Assembly: GCA_964393825.1 (NCBI GenBank)
Contig: CAYMUY010000009.1
Location: forward strand, 1 to 64,000
Direction of reading: 5' to 3'
DNA from: PFJX01 sp964393825
GTDB lineage: Bacteria; Pseudomonadota; Gammaproteobacteria; Burkholderiales; Thiobacillaceae
DNA length: 64,000 bases
Position 1 is the stretch's first letter. Each line of letters begins with the position of its first letter. Both the position numbers and the translations under genes were made by a program. This document shows, in pieces, positions 47,876 through 56,402 of this stretch. The notes below the pieces were generated by a model that was not told the origin of the DNA, did not search any database, and was given only the letters and a program-made list of their open reading frames with translations.

Positions 47876-48614
47876 TCCGATTGCCCTCAACCGGATCAGT
47901 CGACTGATCCTGGTCGCAACCCTGCTGTTCTCGGTCTGGACGGTGGGCCGTGCGGCTGCGGAAAAGCTGGCACCGTTCTGGCAGGTCAGCGTATCCGGCG
48001 CCAGCCGCGAGGAAACCCGCGTTGCGGCAACGGCGGCGTTGGCCAGGTTGCGCGGCGGCTTCTTCGCGCTCGACCTGGAGGCGACACGCTCGGAGTTCCG
48101 GCGACTGCCCTGGGTGCGCCACGCCGAAATCCGCCGGGTCTGGCCGGGCCGGCTGGCGATCGTCCTGGAAGAGCATCGCGCGGCGGCGGCCTGGAATGAT
48201 CGCGCCCTGCTCAACACCCATGGCGAGGTGTTCGCGGTTGCCTCGATGGACAAATACCTGGGCTTGCCCCGGCTCTACGCTCCGGAGGGCACCGAGCGCG
48301 AGACGGCGCGGCGCTATGGCGAATTCGTGACGCTGATGAAACCACTCGGCATGCGCGTGGAGCAGGTGGTGGTGACGGCGCGGCAATCCTGGCGGGTGCG
48401 CCTGCATGCCGGCGAACGCGGCAATGGCGCGGGCGGCGTGGTGGTCGAGCTCGGACGCGACCATCTCTCGGCGCGGCTCGCCCGCTTTGCCCGGTTCTAC
48501 CCACAGGCGGTGGAGGCGCTGGGACCGATCGCCCGCGCCGACATGCGCTATCCAAACGGTTTTGCAGCCCAGACGAGGGGCGGAAGAATGGCTAAGGACA
48601 CAGGCAAGGCATGA
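47865..48614 (+). CDS. ftsQ: Cell division protein FtsQ
   Basis: A 249-residue bitopic membrane protein. One N-terminal helix (LILVATLLFSVWTVGRAAAE, ~13-32), then a POTRA domain (FWQVSVSGASREETRVAATA; FRRLPWVRHAEIRRVWPGRL) and the beta domain with EEHRAAAAWNDRALLNTHGE VF. FtsQ recruits FtsB/FtsL to the divisome. Overlaps ddl by 11 bases and ftsA by four (ATGA). Confidence 0.94.
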   Translation: MWNDPIALNRISRLILVATLLFSVWTVGRAAAEKLAPFWQVSVSGASREETRVAATAALARLRGGFFALDLEATRSEFRRLPWVRHAEIRRVWPGRLAIVLEEHRAAAAWNDRALLNTHGEVFAVASMDKYLGLPRLYAPEGTERETARRYGEFVTLMKPLGMRVEQVVVTARQSWRVRLHAGERGNGAGGVVVELGRDHLSARLARFARFYPQAVEALGPIARADMRYPNGFAAQTRGGRMAKDTGKA

Positions 48615-49849
48615 GCAAGATACGAGAAAACAAGGATCTGATCGTCGGTCTCGATATCGGCACGTCAAAGATCGTCGCATTGGTGGCGGAAGCGTTGCCG
48701 GAAGGGGGCATCAACATCATCGGCATGGGCCAGGCGCCCTCGCGCGGCCTCAAGAAGGGCGTGGTGGTGGACATCGAGGCGACTGTCGCGGCGATACAGC
48801 GCGCCCTGGAAGAAGCCGAACTGATGGCCAACTGCAAGATCACGCAGGTGTACACCGGCATTGCCGGCAGCCACATCAAGGCGCAGAACTCCAGCGGCAT
48901 GCTGCCGATCCGCGACCGCGAGGTGAGCCAGTCGGACAAGGACCGGGTGGTCGAGATCGCCCGCGCCCTCAACATCCCGGCTGACCAGCAGGTGCTGCAC
49001 GTGCTGCCGCAGGAGTACATCATCGATGGCCAGGACGGCGTGCGCGAGCCGCTGGGCATGTCCGGCGTGCGCCTGGAAGTGAAGGTGCATATCGTTACCG
49101 GCGCCGTCTCCGCCGCCCAGAACATCGTCAAGTGCGTGCGCCGCTGCGGCCTCGAGGTGCAGGACCTGGTGCTGCAACCGCTGGCGTCGAGCAAGGCGGT
49201 GCTCAACGACGACGAGAAGGACCTCGGCGTCTGCCTGGTCGACATTGGCGGCGGCACCACCGACATCGCGGTCTATACCCGTGGCGCCATCCAGCATGTG
49301 GCGGTGATTCCCATCGCCGGCGACCAGATCACCAACGACATCGCGATGACCCTGCGCACGCCGACACGGGAAGCGGAGGACCTGAAGATTCAGCATGGCA
49401 CCGCGCTGCGGCAACTGGCCGACCCCAAGGAAATGATCGAGGTGCCGGGCATCGGCGAGCGCGGTCCGAGGATGCTCTCGAAGCAACTGCTCTCGGAAGT
49501 GATCGAACCGCGTGCCGAGGAACTCTACAACCTGGTGCAGGCGGAACTGCGCCGTTCCGGTTTCGAGGAGCAGATTTCCTCCGGCATCGTGCTCACCGGT
49601 GGCACCAGCCAGATGCGCGGCATGGTGGAACTGGCCGAGGAAGTGTTCCACATGCCGGTGCGTGTCGGCATGCCTGAATACCTGGGTGGATTCTCGGAGC
49701 GGGTGAAGAACCCGCGCTTCGCCACCAGCGTCGGTCTGTTGCTGATCGGCCTGGACAAGCACGAGACCGATCAGGCGGCGCGCATCCAGGGCGCCAGTTT
49801 CAAGCAGATCCTGGAACGAATGAAGTCGTGGTTTCAACAGAATTTCTGA
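48611..49849 (+). CDS. ftsA: Cell division protein FtsA
   Basis: A 412-residue actin-like ATPase that tethers FtsZ to the membrane. DLIVGLDIGTSKIVALVAEA (phosphate 1), the SHVI-type 1C domain, LVDIGGGTTDIAVYTRGAI (phosphate 2), GIVLTGGTSQMRGMVELAEE (adenosine motif) and a C-terminal amphipathic helix (FKQILERMKSWFQQNF) are visible. Followed after 102 bp by ftsZ. Confidence 0.97.
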   Translation: MSKIRENKDLIVGLDIGTSKIVALVAEALPEGGINIIGMGQAPSRGLKKGVVVDIEATVAAIQRALEEAELMANCKITQVYTGIAGSHIKAQNSSGMLPIRDREVSQSDKDRVVEIARALNIPADQQVLHVLPQEYIIDGQDGVREPLGMSGVRLEVKVHIVTGAVSAAQNIVKCVRRCGLEVQDLVLQPLASSKAVLNDDEKDLGVCLVDIGGGTTDIAVYTRGAIQHVAVIPIAGDQITNDIAMTLRTPTREAEDLKIQHGTALRQLADPKEMIEVPGIGERGPRMLSKQLLSEVIEPRAEELYNLVQAELRRSGFEEQISSGIVLTGGTSQMRGMVELAEEVFHMPVRVGMPEYLGGFSERVKNPRFATSVGLLLIGLDKHETDQAARIQGASFKQILERMKSWFQQNF

Positions 49850-49951
49850 TTCGGGCACGGCCATGTCGTCAGGGAAAGGGAGAGTCTTTCTTCCCCGCCG
49901 GCGTGAACCGTAACCGTTTATTTGTGTAAGTCACCGTAGGAGGGACGCAAC

Positions 49952-51133
49952 ATGTTGTTCGAACTGGAAGACCTGAATACCCAGGAAGCCGTGATCAAGG
50001 TCATTGGCGTGGGCGGTTGCGGCGGCAATGCCGTGGATCACATGATCGGCAAGGGCATGGGGGGGGTGGAGTTCATCACCATCAATACCGATGCCCAGGC
50101 CCTGCGCCGCAACCGCGCGCCGGTGCAGTTGCAGATCGGCAATTCCGCCACCAAGGGCCTCGGCGCCGGCGGCAAGTGGGAAGTGGGCCGCGAGGCGGCA
50201 CTGGAAGACAAGGAGCGTATCGCCGCCCTGATCGATGGTGCCGACATGCTGTTCATCGCCGCCGGCATGGGCGGCGGCACCGGCACCGGCGCCGCACCCG
50301 TGGTGGCGGAAGTGGCGAAGGATCTCGGCATCCTGGCGGTGGCCGTGGTGACCAAGCCCTTCATCTTCGAACAGAACAAGCGCATGCGCTCCGCCGAGCA
50401 GGGTCTGAAAGCCCTGTCCGAGCATGTCGACAGCCTGATCATCATCCCCAACGAGAAGCTGATCCAGGTGCTCGGTGGCGGCACCAAGCTGACCGATGCC
50501 TTTGTCGCCGCCAACGACGTGCTGCATAGCGCGGTCTCCGGCATCGCCGAGATCATCAGCAATCCGGGCATGATCAACGTCGACTTCGCCGACGTGAAGA
50601 CGGTAATGAGCGAAGTGGGCATGGCCATGATGGGCTCCGCCCTGGCCGAGGGCGAGGACCGCGCCCGCGTCGCCGCCGAGAAGGCCGTCGCCAGCCCGCT
50701 GCTGGAAAATGTCGATCTCAAGGGTGCGCGCGGCGTACTGGTCAACATCACCTCCAACGACAGCCTGACCCTGGACGAGTACTACGAAGTCATGAACACC
50801 ATCCAGGGCTTCGCCGCCGAGGAAGCCACCGTCATCGTCGGTACTGCCCTGGATGACACCATGGGCGAAGGCCTGCGCGTGACCATGGTCGCCACCGGCC
50901 TGGGTACCGCCATCAAGACCGCGCGCAAGCCCGAGATCCGCATTGTCGAACCGGTGATGCTGGCGACCGGAACCGACAACGCGCGCGCGTTCAGCAACAG
51001 CTATGAAGGCGACATCGACACACCGACGGTCATCCGCAATCGCCGCAGCAGCCAGGCGGCGGTCGAGGTGGCGCAATCTGCGGGCATCGATACGCTGGAT
51101 ATCCCGGCTTTCCTGCGCAAGCAGGCGGACTGA
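49952..51133 (+). CDS. ftsZ: Cell division GTPase FtsZ
   Basis: A 393-residue tubulin homologue that forms the Z-ring. IKVIGVGGCGGNAVDHMIGK at the start, the tubulin signature GGGTGTGAAPVVAEVAKDLG near residue 108, the T7 loop NVDFADVKTVM, and the conserved C-terminal peptide DTLDIPAFLRKQAD that binds FtsA/ZipA. A strong Shine-Dalgarno (TAGGAGGGA) lies upstream; the 102-bp gap after ftsA probably holds an extra promoter, as in other proteobacteria (inference). Confidence 0.98.
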   Translation: MLFELEDLNTQEAVIKVIGVGGCGGNAVDHMIGKGMGGVEFITINTDAQALRRNRAPVQLQIGNSATKGLGAGGKWEVGREAALEDKERIAALIDGADMLFIAAGMGGGTGTGAAPVVAEVAKDLGILAVAVVTKPFIFEQNKRMRSAEQGLKALSEHVDSLIIIPNEKLIQVLGGGTKLTDAFVAANDVLHSAVSGIAEIISNPGMINVDFADVKTVMSEVGMAMMGSALAEGEDRARVAAEKAVASPLLENVDLKGARGVLVNITSNDSLTLDEYYEVMNTIQGFAAEEATVIVGTALDDTMGEGLRVTMVATGLGTAIKTARKPEIRIVEPVMLATGTDNARAFSNSYEGDIDTPTVIRNRRSSQAAVEVAQSAGIDTLDIPAFLRKQAD

Positions 51134-51223
51134 ACGGTGCGCTGATGCCCAATGCCGGGCCTCGTGCCCTGGCTTGGGATGGGCTGCGTGCATGCCACAA
51201 GTCCTTGTTTTGTCGTGTGTTTG

Positions 51224-51259
51224 CCCCGGTCGGTCGAACTCCCTCCCGTTCGGCCGGGG
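51224..51259 (+). terminator. Candidate hairpin between ftsZ and lpxC
   Basis: CCCCGGTC pairs with GGCCGGGG as an 8-bp outer stem (one G-U), with an inner GAAC/GTTC stem. No U-tract follows, so it may be a partial terminator or an attenuator at the end of the dcw cluster. The lpxC promoter probably also lies in this 168-bp gap. Confidence 0.4.
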
Positions 51260-51301
51260 TAACATGCGCCTATTCCGCACTGCATCAACCGAGTTCACGC
51301 C

Positions 51302-52216
51302 ATGATCCGCCAACGCACTCTCAAAGCCCTGGTCCGCGCCACCGGTGTCGGCCTGCATACGGGCACCCGGGTCAATCTGACCCTGCGTCCCGCAGTGGCG
51401 GGTAGCGGCATCTGGTTTCGCCGTACCGACCTGGCCGAGCCCCGCGAGTTCAGGGTTTCTCCGGAATCGGTGACCGACACCCGACTCTGTTCCGCGCTGG
51501 AGGGCAATGGCGCCCGCGTCGCCACCGTGGAACATTTGATGTCCGCGCTGGCCGGACTCGGCATCGACAATCTTTACATCGACCTGGATGGCCCGGAAGT
51601 GCCCATCCTGGATGGCTCCGCCGCGCCCTTCGTGTATCTGCTGCAATCCGCCGGCATCGAAATGCAGAATGCCGCCAAGCGGTTCATCCGGGTAAAGCGC
51701 CCGGTTCGCGTCGAGGACGGCGACAAATGGGCCGAATTCACGCCGCATGAAGGCTATACCCTGGCTTTCAGGATCGACTTCGATCACCCCGTTTTCAAGC
51801 ATTCCGCGCGTTCGATCAAACTCGACTTCGCGCACCAGTCCTATGTCCAGGAAGTCAGCCGGGCGCGCACCTTCGGCTTCATGCGGGAAGTGGAATACCT
51901 GCGCAGCAACGGCCTCGCGCTCGGCGGCACCCTGGACAACGCCATCGTGATGGATGATTTTCGCGTGCTCAACAGCGATGGCCTGCGCTATGCGGACGAA
52001 TTCGTGAAGCACAAGGTGCTCGACGCGGTCGGCGATCTCTATCTGGCCGGCCATCCCATCCTGGGCGCCTTCTCCGCCTACAAGTCCGGCCACGGCCTCA
52101 ACAACAAGCTGCTGCGCGCCCTGCTCGCGGACGCCGAGGCCTGGGAATGGGCGGAGTTCAAGGACGACGCCAGCGTTCCCCTGGGCCTGCTCAACCTGCA
52201 CCCCCTGCCGGCCTGA
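51302..52216 (+). CDS. lpxC: UDP-3-O-acyl-GlcNAc deacetylase LpxC
   Basis: A 304-residue zinc deacetylase, the committed step of lipid A synthesis: MIRQRTLKALVRATGVGLHT, VEHLMSALAGLGIDNLYIDL (zinc His), LDGSAAPFVYLLQSAGI, and KHKVLDAVGDLYLAGHPILG (zinc His and Asp, catalytic His region). Conserved position after ftsZ. Its TGA overlaps the start of a small membrane-protein gene by one base. Confidence 0.97.
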   Translation: MIRQRTLKALVRATGVGLHTGTRVNLTLRPAVAGSGIWFRRTDLAEPREFRVSPESVTDTRLCSALEGNGARVATVEHLMSALAGLGIDNLYIDLDGPEVPILDGSAAPFVYLLQSAGIEMQNAAKRFIRVKRPVRVEDGDKWAEFTPHEGYTLAFRIDFDHPVFKHSARSIKLDFAHQSYVQEVSRARTFGFMREVEYLRSNGLALGGTLDNAIVMDDFRVLNSDGLRYADEFVKHKVLDAVGDLYLAGHPILGAFSAYKSGHGLNNKLLRALLADAEAWEWAEFKDDASVPLGLLNLHPLPA

Positions 52217-52401
52217 TGCTGGGTATCCGCCTCCTTCTGATCCTGATCGGCGGCTTCCTGGTAGTCAGCCTGCTCGGCTACGCCGTCAGCCGCGATCCGC
52301 GCTGGCTGCGCTTCGCCGGTCTCGGGCTGAAGGGCGGTCTGGCGCTGATCCTGCTGCTCATGCTGGTGTATCTGGCCGAACGCCTGATCATGGTGGTGTG
52401 A
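52216..52401 (+). CDS. Small two-helix membrane protein
   Basis: A 61-residue protein with two predicted membrane helices (IRLLLILIGGFLVVSLLGYA, residues 4-23, and GLALILLLMLVYLAERLIMV) separated by a short basic loop (SRDPRWLRFAG). The ATG at 52216 overlaps the lpxC stop (TGATG), so it is probably co-translated. Not recognised as a named family; similar small hypothetical proteins follow lpxC in other betaproteobacteria. Confidence 0.7.
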   Translation: MLGIRLLLILIGGFLVVSLLGYAVSRDPRWLRFAGLGLKGGLALILLLMLVYLAERLIMVV

Positions 52402-52414
52402 CCACCGGCGCCGC

Positions 52415-53644
52415 TCAGGTGCGATATTCGGCGTTGATCTTCACGTAGTCATAGGAAAAATCGCAGGTCCACACCGTCGCGACCGTGTTGCCGCGCGCGA
52501 GATCGACGCGCACCGCGATCTCCGGGGCGGCCATCACGCGGGCGCCTTCCTCTTCGCGATAGGACGCGGCGCGGCCGCCGTTCTCAGCGACCAGGACATT
52601 GCCCAGCCAGAGACGGATGCGGTCGACGTCGAGATCGTCGATGCCGGCATAGCCGATGGCGGCGAGGATGCGGCCAAGGTTGGGGTCGGAAGCGAAGAAC
52701 GCGGTCTTTACCAGGGGCGAGCGGGCGATGGCGTAGGCCACCTGCTTGCATTCGGCCTCGTCGCGGCCGCCCTCCACCCGGACTTCCATGAACTTGGTGG
52801 CGCCCTCGCCATCGCGCACGATGGCCTGAGCCAGTTCGACCATCACTTCGGTGATGACGGCCTGGAGGGAATCAAAGCGGGAATCGCCGTCGTCCATGAT
52901 CACCGGCGCGGGCGTGGCGCCGGTGGCGATCAGGATGCAGGAATCATTGGTGGAGGTGTCGCCATCCACCGTGATGCAGTTGAATGACTTGTTCACCGCG
53001 TGGCGCAGCATGGCTTCCAGCGCCTCGCAGGAGACCGGGGCGTCGGTGGCGACGAAGGAGAGCATGGTCGCCATGTTGGGATGGATCATACCGGAACCCT
53101 TGGCGATGCCGGTCACCGCGAATTCGACACCGTCGAGGGATGCCTTGCGCGACGTGGCCTTGGCGACGATGTCGGTGGTCATGATCGCTTCCGCAGCCGC
53201 CGCCCAGTTGCCCGGCTGGAGGTCGGCAAGGGCGGCGGGGAGGGCGGCGATGATCTTGTCGTGCTGCAGGGGCTCCAGGATCACGCCGGTGGAGAAGGGC
53301 AGTACCTGCTCCGGCCTGATGTTGAGGTTCTCCGCCACGGCGGCGCAGGTCGCGCGGGCACGGCGCAAGCCCTCCTCGCCGGTGCCGGCGTTGGCGTTGC
53401 CGGTATTCACCACCAGGGCGCGGATGCCGCCCTCCTGGTGCAGGTGTTCCTTGCACACGGTCACCGGCGCGGCGCAGAAGCGGTTCTGGGTGAACACCCC
53501 CACCACTTCGGCATCGTGCGGCAGGGTCATCACCAGGACATCGCGGCGCCCGGGCTTCTTGATGCCGGCGGAAGCAATGCCCAGTTCAACACCGGGAACG
53601 GAAAGCAGGGAGGCGGGATCGGGGGCGCGGAGGTTGACGGGCAT
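52415..53644 (-). CDS. argJ: Glutamate N-acetyltransferase / amino-acid acetyltransferase ArgJ
   Basis: A 409-residue enzyme of arginine biosynthesis that recycles the acetyl group from N-acetylornithine to glutamate. The autoproteolysis site is KGSGMIHPNMATMLSF, with T193 as the nucleophile that becomes the N-terminus of the beta subunit. Other hallmarks: LVVNTGNANAGTG and CITVDGDTSTNDSCILIATG. Convergent with the lpxC operon with 13 bp between stops. In many relatives secA lies between lpxC and argJ; here it does not. Confidence 0.96.
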   Translation of the reverse strand: MPVNLRAPDPASLLSVPGVELGIASAGIKKPGRRDVLVMTLPHDAEVVGVFTQNRFCAAPVTVCKEHLHQEGGIRALVVNTGNANAGTGEEGLRRARATCAAVAENLNIRPEQVLPFSTGVILEPLQHDKIIAALPAALADLQPGNWAAAAEAIMTTDIVAKATSRKASLDGVEFAVTGIAKGSGMIHPNMATMLSFVATDAPVSCEALEAMLRHAVNKSFNCITVDGDTSTNDSCILIATGATPAPVIMDDGDSRFDSLQAVITEVMVELAQAIVRDGEGATKFMEVRVEGGRDEAECKQVAYAIARSPLVKTAFFASDPNLGRILAAIGYAGIDDLDVDRIRLWLGNVLVAENGGRAASYREEEGARVMAAPEIAVRVDLARGNTVATVWTCDFSYDYVKINAEYRT

Positions 53645-53673
53645 GGCGACGGGAAAGGGATGGAAACGACGTG

Positions 53674-53679
53674 ATTCTA
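53674..53679 (-). promoter_or_regulatory. Likely -10 box of argJ
   Basis: TAGAAT on the minus strand, 30 bases before the argJ ATG. The same hexamer is the best -10 candidate before the HipA-like gene, the giant protein gene and the UDP-sugar dehydrogenase gene. No clear -35 is seen. Confidence 0.45.
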
Positions 53680-53734
53680 ATGGAGCACGCCGATTTTCCC
53701 GGGCTCTATACGATGGCGGCGTGCCGGCAGGCTG

Positions 53735-55201
53735 CTAGGAGGTGCCGCCCACCGTCAGGCCATCCACCCGCAGCGTCGGCTGACCGACGCCCACCGGCAC
53801 GCTCTGGCCTTCCTTGCCGCAGGTGCCGACACCGGGGTCGAGTTTCATGTCGTTGCCGATCATCGAGACCCGGGTGAGCACGTCCGGGCCGTTGCCGATC
53901 AGGCTGGCCCCCTTCACCGGGCGGGTGATGCGGCCGTCCTCGATGAGATAGGCCTCGGCCGCCGAGAACACGAACTTGCCGCTGGTGATGTCGACCTGTC
54001 CGCCGCCGAAGTTGGCGGCATAGAGGCCTTTTTTCACCGAGGCGATGATCTCGGCGGGATCCCTGCCCTGGTCTCCCTGGCCCGCCAGCATGTAGGTGTT
54101 GGTCATGCGCGGCATCGGCAGGTGGGCGAAGGATTCCCGGCGGCCGTTGCCGGTCGGCGCCATGCCCATCAGGCGGGCGTTCATGGCGTCCTGCATGTAG
54201 CCCTTGAGAATGCCGTTTTCGATCAGCACGGTGGCTTGCGTCGGGTTGCCTTCATCGTCGACATTGAGCGAGCCACGGCGGTCGGCGAGGGTGCCGTCGT
54301 CGACCACGGTGACGCCGTCCGCCGCCACCCGCTGGCCGATGCGTCCGGAAAAGGCGGAGGAACCCTTGCGGTTGAAGTCACCTTCGAGGCCGTGGCCGAT
54401 GGCTTCGTGCAGCAGGATGCCCGGCCAGCCGGCGCCCAGAACCACGGTCATGTTGCCGGCCGGCGCGGGAATCGCGTCGAGGTTGGTCAGGGCCTGCGCC
54501 ACCGCCAGTTGCGCATACTCGCGTAATTGATCATCGCTGAAGTGCGCGTAGCTGAAGCGGCCACCGCCGCCCGCGGACCCCTGTTCGCGGCGGCCATCCT
54601 GCTCGACGATGACCTGCAGCGAAACGCGAACCAATGGCCGCACGTCGGCGGCGACGCGGCCGTCCAGGCGCGCCACCAGGATCACTTCGTATTCGCCGGC
54701 GAGGCTGGCCATCACCTGGCTGACCCTCGGGTCGAGCTCGCGCGCGTATTTCTCCAGGCGGTGCAGCAAGGCCACCTTGTTCGCCTCGGTCAGGGTCGCC
54801 AGTGGATCGATCGGCGCGTACAGCGCGCGGCCATGCACCTGGCTTTGCACCCGCGCGCTGGCGGACTGGCCGGCGGCGGCGATGGCGCGGACAGTGGTCG
54901 CGGCTTCCTTCATCGCCAGGAGGCTGATGTCGTCGGAATAGGCGAAGGCGGTGCGGTCGCCGGTCACGGCACGCACGCCAACCCCCTGGTCGATGTTGAA
55001 ACTGCCGGACTTGACCTGGCCTTCCTCCAGGCTCCAGGCCTCGGAGCGGGAGTACTGGAAGTAGAGGTCGGCATCATCCACACGATGCGCGGCGAGCAGG
55101 CCGAACACCGCGTCGAGTTGCGCGAGGTCGAGGTCATTGGCCTGCAGCAATGTGCTTTCGGCGGTGGAGAAAAGGAACTGATGGGGGTCGACGGCGTTCA
55201 T
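53735..55201 (-). CDS. tldD: Metalloprotease TldD
   Basis: A 488-residue TldD/PmbA-family protease subunit. The active site is LHEAIGHGLEGD (H265, E266, H270), preceded by VVLGAGWPGIL and followed by FNRKGSSAFSGRIGQRVA. TldD works with PmbA/TldE on peptides such as microcin precursors and CcdA. pmbA is not in the window. The frame is open to 55315, but the ATG at 55201 is the family start. Downstream of the nitrilase gene on the same strand, a conserved betaproteobacterial pairing. Confidence 0.96.
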   Translation of the reverse strand: MNAVDPHQFLFSTAESTLLQANDLDLAQLDAVFGLLAAHRVDDADLYFQYSRSEAWSLEEGQVKSGSFNIDQGVGVRAVTGDRTAFAYSDDISLLAMKEAATTVRAIAAAGQSASARVQSQVHGRALYAPIDPLATLTEANKVALLHRLEKYARELDPRVSQVMASLAGEYEVILVARLDGRVAADVRPLVRVSLQVIVEQDGRREQGSAGGGGRFSYAHFSDDQLREYAQLAVAQALTNLDAIPAPAGNMTVVLGAGWPGILLHEAIGHGLEGDFNRKGSSAFSGRIGQRVAADGVTVVDDGTLADRRGSLNVDDEGNPTQATVLIENGILKGYMQDAMNARLMGMAPTGNGRRESFAHLPMPRMTNTYMLAGQGDQGRDPAEIIASVKKGLYAANFGGGQVDITSGKFVFSAAEAYLIEDGRITRPVKGASLIGNGPDVLTRVSMIGNDMKLDPGVGTCGKEGQSVPVGVGQPTLRVDGLTVGGTS

Positions 55202-55213
55202 CTGTGTCTCGTT

Positions 55214-55264
55214 GCGCCGGCAGGCTTGCCGGCTGCTGTGTGGTGGCCGGCGGGGCCGCCGGCC
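55214..55264. repeat. REP-like palindromes between nitrilase gene and tldD
   Basis: GCGCCGGCAGGCTTGCCGGC (55214-55233) and GGCCGGCGGGGCCGCCGGCC (55245-55264), two GCCGGC-based palindromes filling most of the 74-bp gap. Confidence 0.5.
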
Positions 55265-55275
55265 GGGCCTGGGTG

Positions 55276-56190
55276 TCAGGAGGTGATCACGTCTACCTTG
55301 ATGCCCTTGGCACATTCCAGGGTGCGGTGCTTCAAGGCGGGGAGACTTTGGCGCAAGCCCGCCTGGTAGGCCGGGTTGATGCCGGCAATGACGACGCCGG
55401 AACCGCGTGGCAGACGGTCGAGGACATTGCCCCAGGGGTCGACGATCATGCTGTCGCCATGGGTTTCGCGGCCGGAGATGTGATAGCCGCCCTGGGCGGG
55501 GGCGATCACATAGGCCTGGTTTTCGATGGCGCGGGCGCGAATCAGGATTTCGAAATGCGCCTTGCCGGTGGTGGCGGTGAAGGCGGCCGGCACCACGATC
55601 ATGTCCACGTCGCCCATCGCCCGATACAACTCGGGGAAGCGCAGGTCATAGCAGATCGACAGGCCGAGGCGGCCGAACGGGGTCTCCACCACCACCACGC
55701 GGTCGCCCGGCTCGATGGTGCTTTCCTCGCGGTAGTGCTCGTTGCCGAGGTCGAGGCCGAACAGGTGGATCTTGTCGTACCTGGCGGCCAGCTTGCCCTT
55801 GTCGTCATAGACCAGGCAGCTGTTGCGGACCTTGCCGGGGTCGTCGCAGGCCATGGGTATGGAGCCGCCCACCAGCCAGATGCCGTGCTTCCTGGCCTGC
55901 GCGGCCAGGAATTTCTGCATCGGCCCCTTGCCCGGTTGTTCGCGCACCGCGATCTTGTCGGTGTCGTTGAGTCCCATGATGGAGAAGTTCTCCGGCAGCG
56001 CCACCAGCTTGGCGCCGGCCGCCGCCGCCATGCCGATGAGACGTTCCGCCTCCGCCAGGTTGGCCGCCACATTGGGGCCGGAGGCCATCTGGATGGCCGC
56101 CACCCGGGTGACGCCGGTCGCTTCCTTGGCGGGCTTGGGGGCGGCGCGGGATTTGGTCTTGGCGAAGCTGGAGGGTTTGGCGCGGGTCAC
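55276..56190 (-). CDS. Carbon-nitrogen hydrolase, Nit1/Nit2 type
   Basis: A 304-residue nitrilase-superfamily amidase with the triad E67 (ALPENFSIMG), K140 (YDKIHLFG) and C180 (LSICYDLRFPEL). Relatives (YbeM/Nit1) hydrolyse deaminated glutathione, a metabolite-repair reaction; this fits the sequence but is not proved. A GTG at 56190 with AAGGA 8 bases upstream is preferred. It leaves a 27-residue Lys/Ala/Pro-rich extension before the core (TRVAAIQMASG); a GTG at the core is the alternative. Confidence 0.88.
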   Translation of the reverse strand: MTRAKPSSFAKTKSRAAPKPAKEATGVTRVAAIQMASGPNVAANLAEAERLIGMAAAAGAKLVALPENFSIMGLNDTDKIAVREQPGKGPMQKFLAAQARKHGIWLVGGSIPMACDDPGKVRNSCLVYDDKGKLAARYDKIHLFGLDLGNEHYREESTIEPGDRVVVVETPFGRLGLSICYDLRFPELYRAMGDVDMIVVPAAFTATTGKAHFEILIRARAIENQAYVIAPAQGGYHISGRETHGDSMIVDPWGNVLDRLPRGSGVVIAGINPAYQAGLRQSLPALKHRTLECAKGIKVDVITS

Positions 56191-56258
56191 TTGAGCATCC
56201 TTGCGGCGGGAGGGGTGTGGCTTGAGGGTACACAAGGATTTCCATGCGCCGCAATAGC

Positions 56259-56392
56259 CAGGGGGGCCGTCAATGCATCATCGGAACATTCTGGACGCGC
56301 TGGCGAGCGCGCCGCGGTGTTGCCGGCCACTTGCGGCAGATCCCGGCAACACACCCCTCATTGTCCGGGGGATGCATGGACGGCCCCTCCTG
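56259..56392. repeat. 134-bp element with terminal inverted repeats (MITE-like)
   Basis: The ends are imperfect inverted repeats: CAGGGGGGCCGTCAATGCAT at 56259-56278, and its counterpart read from the other strand, CAGGAGGGGCCGTCCATGCA, from 56392 down. They differ by one indel and one substitution over about 21 bases. Inside is a perfect 10-bp inverted repeat, GTGTTGCCGG (56317-56326) / CCGGCAACAC (56343-56352). It contains no ORF. It fills the gap between the priA stop and the nitrilase start, and may instead be an elaborate terminator for priA. Confidence 0.5.
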
Positions 56393-56402
56393 CGCCGAAG
56401 AC

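Noticed and set aside
49931..52201. 756-codon antisense frame across ftsZ and lpxC
   Set aside because: Both plus-strand genes are unambiguous; the antisense product has no family features.
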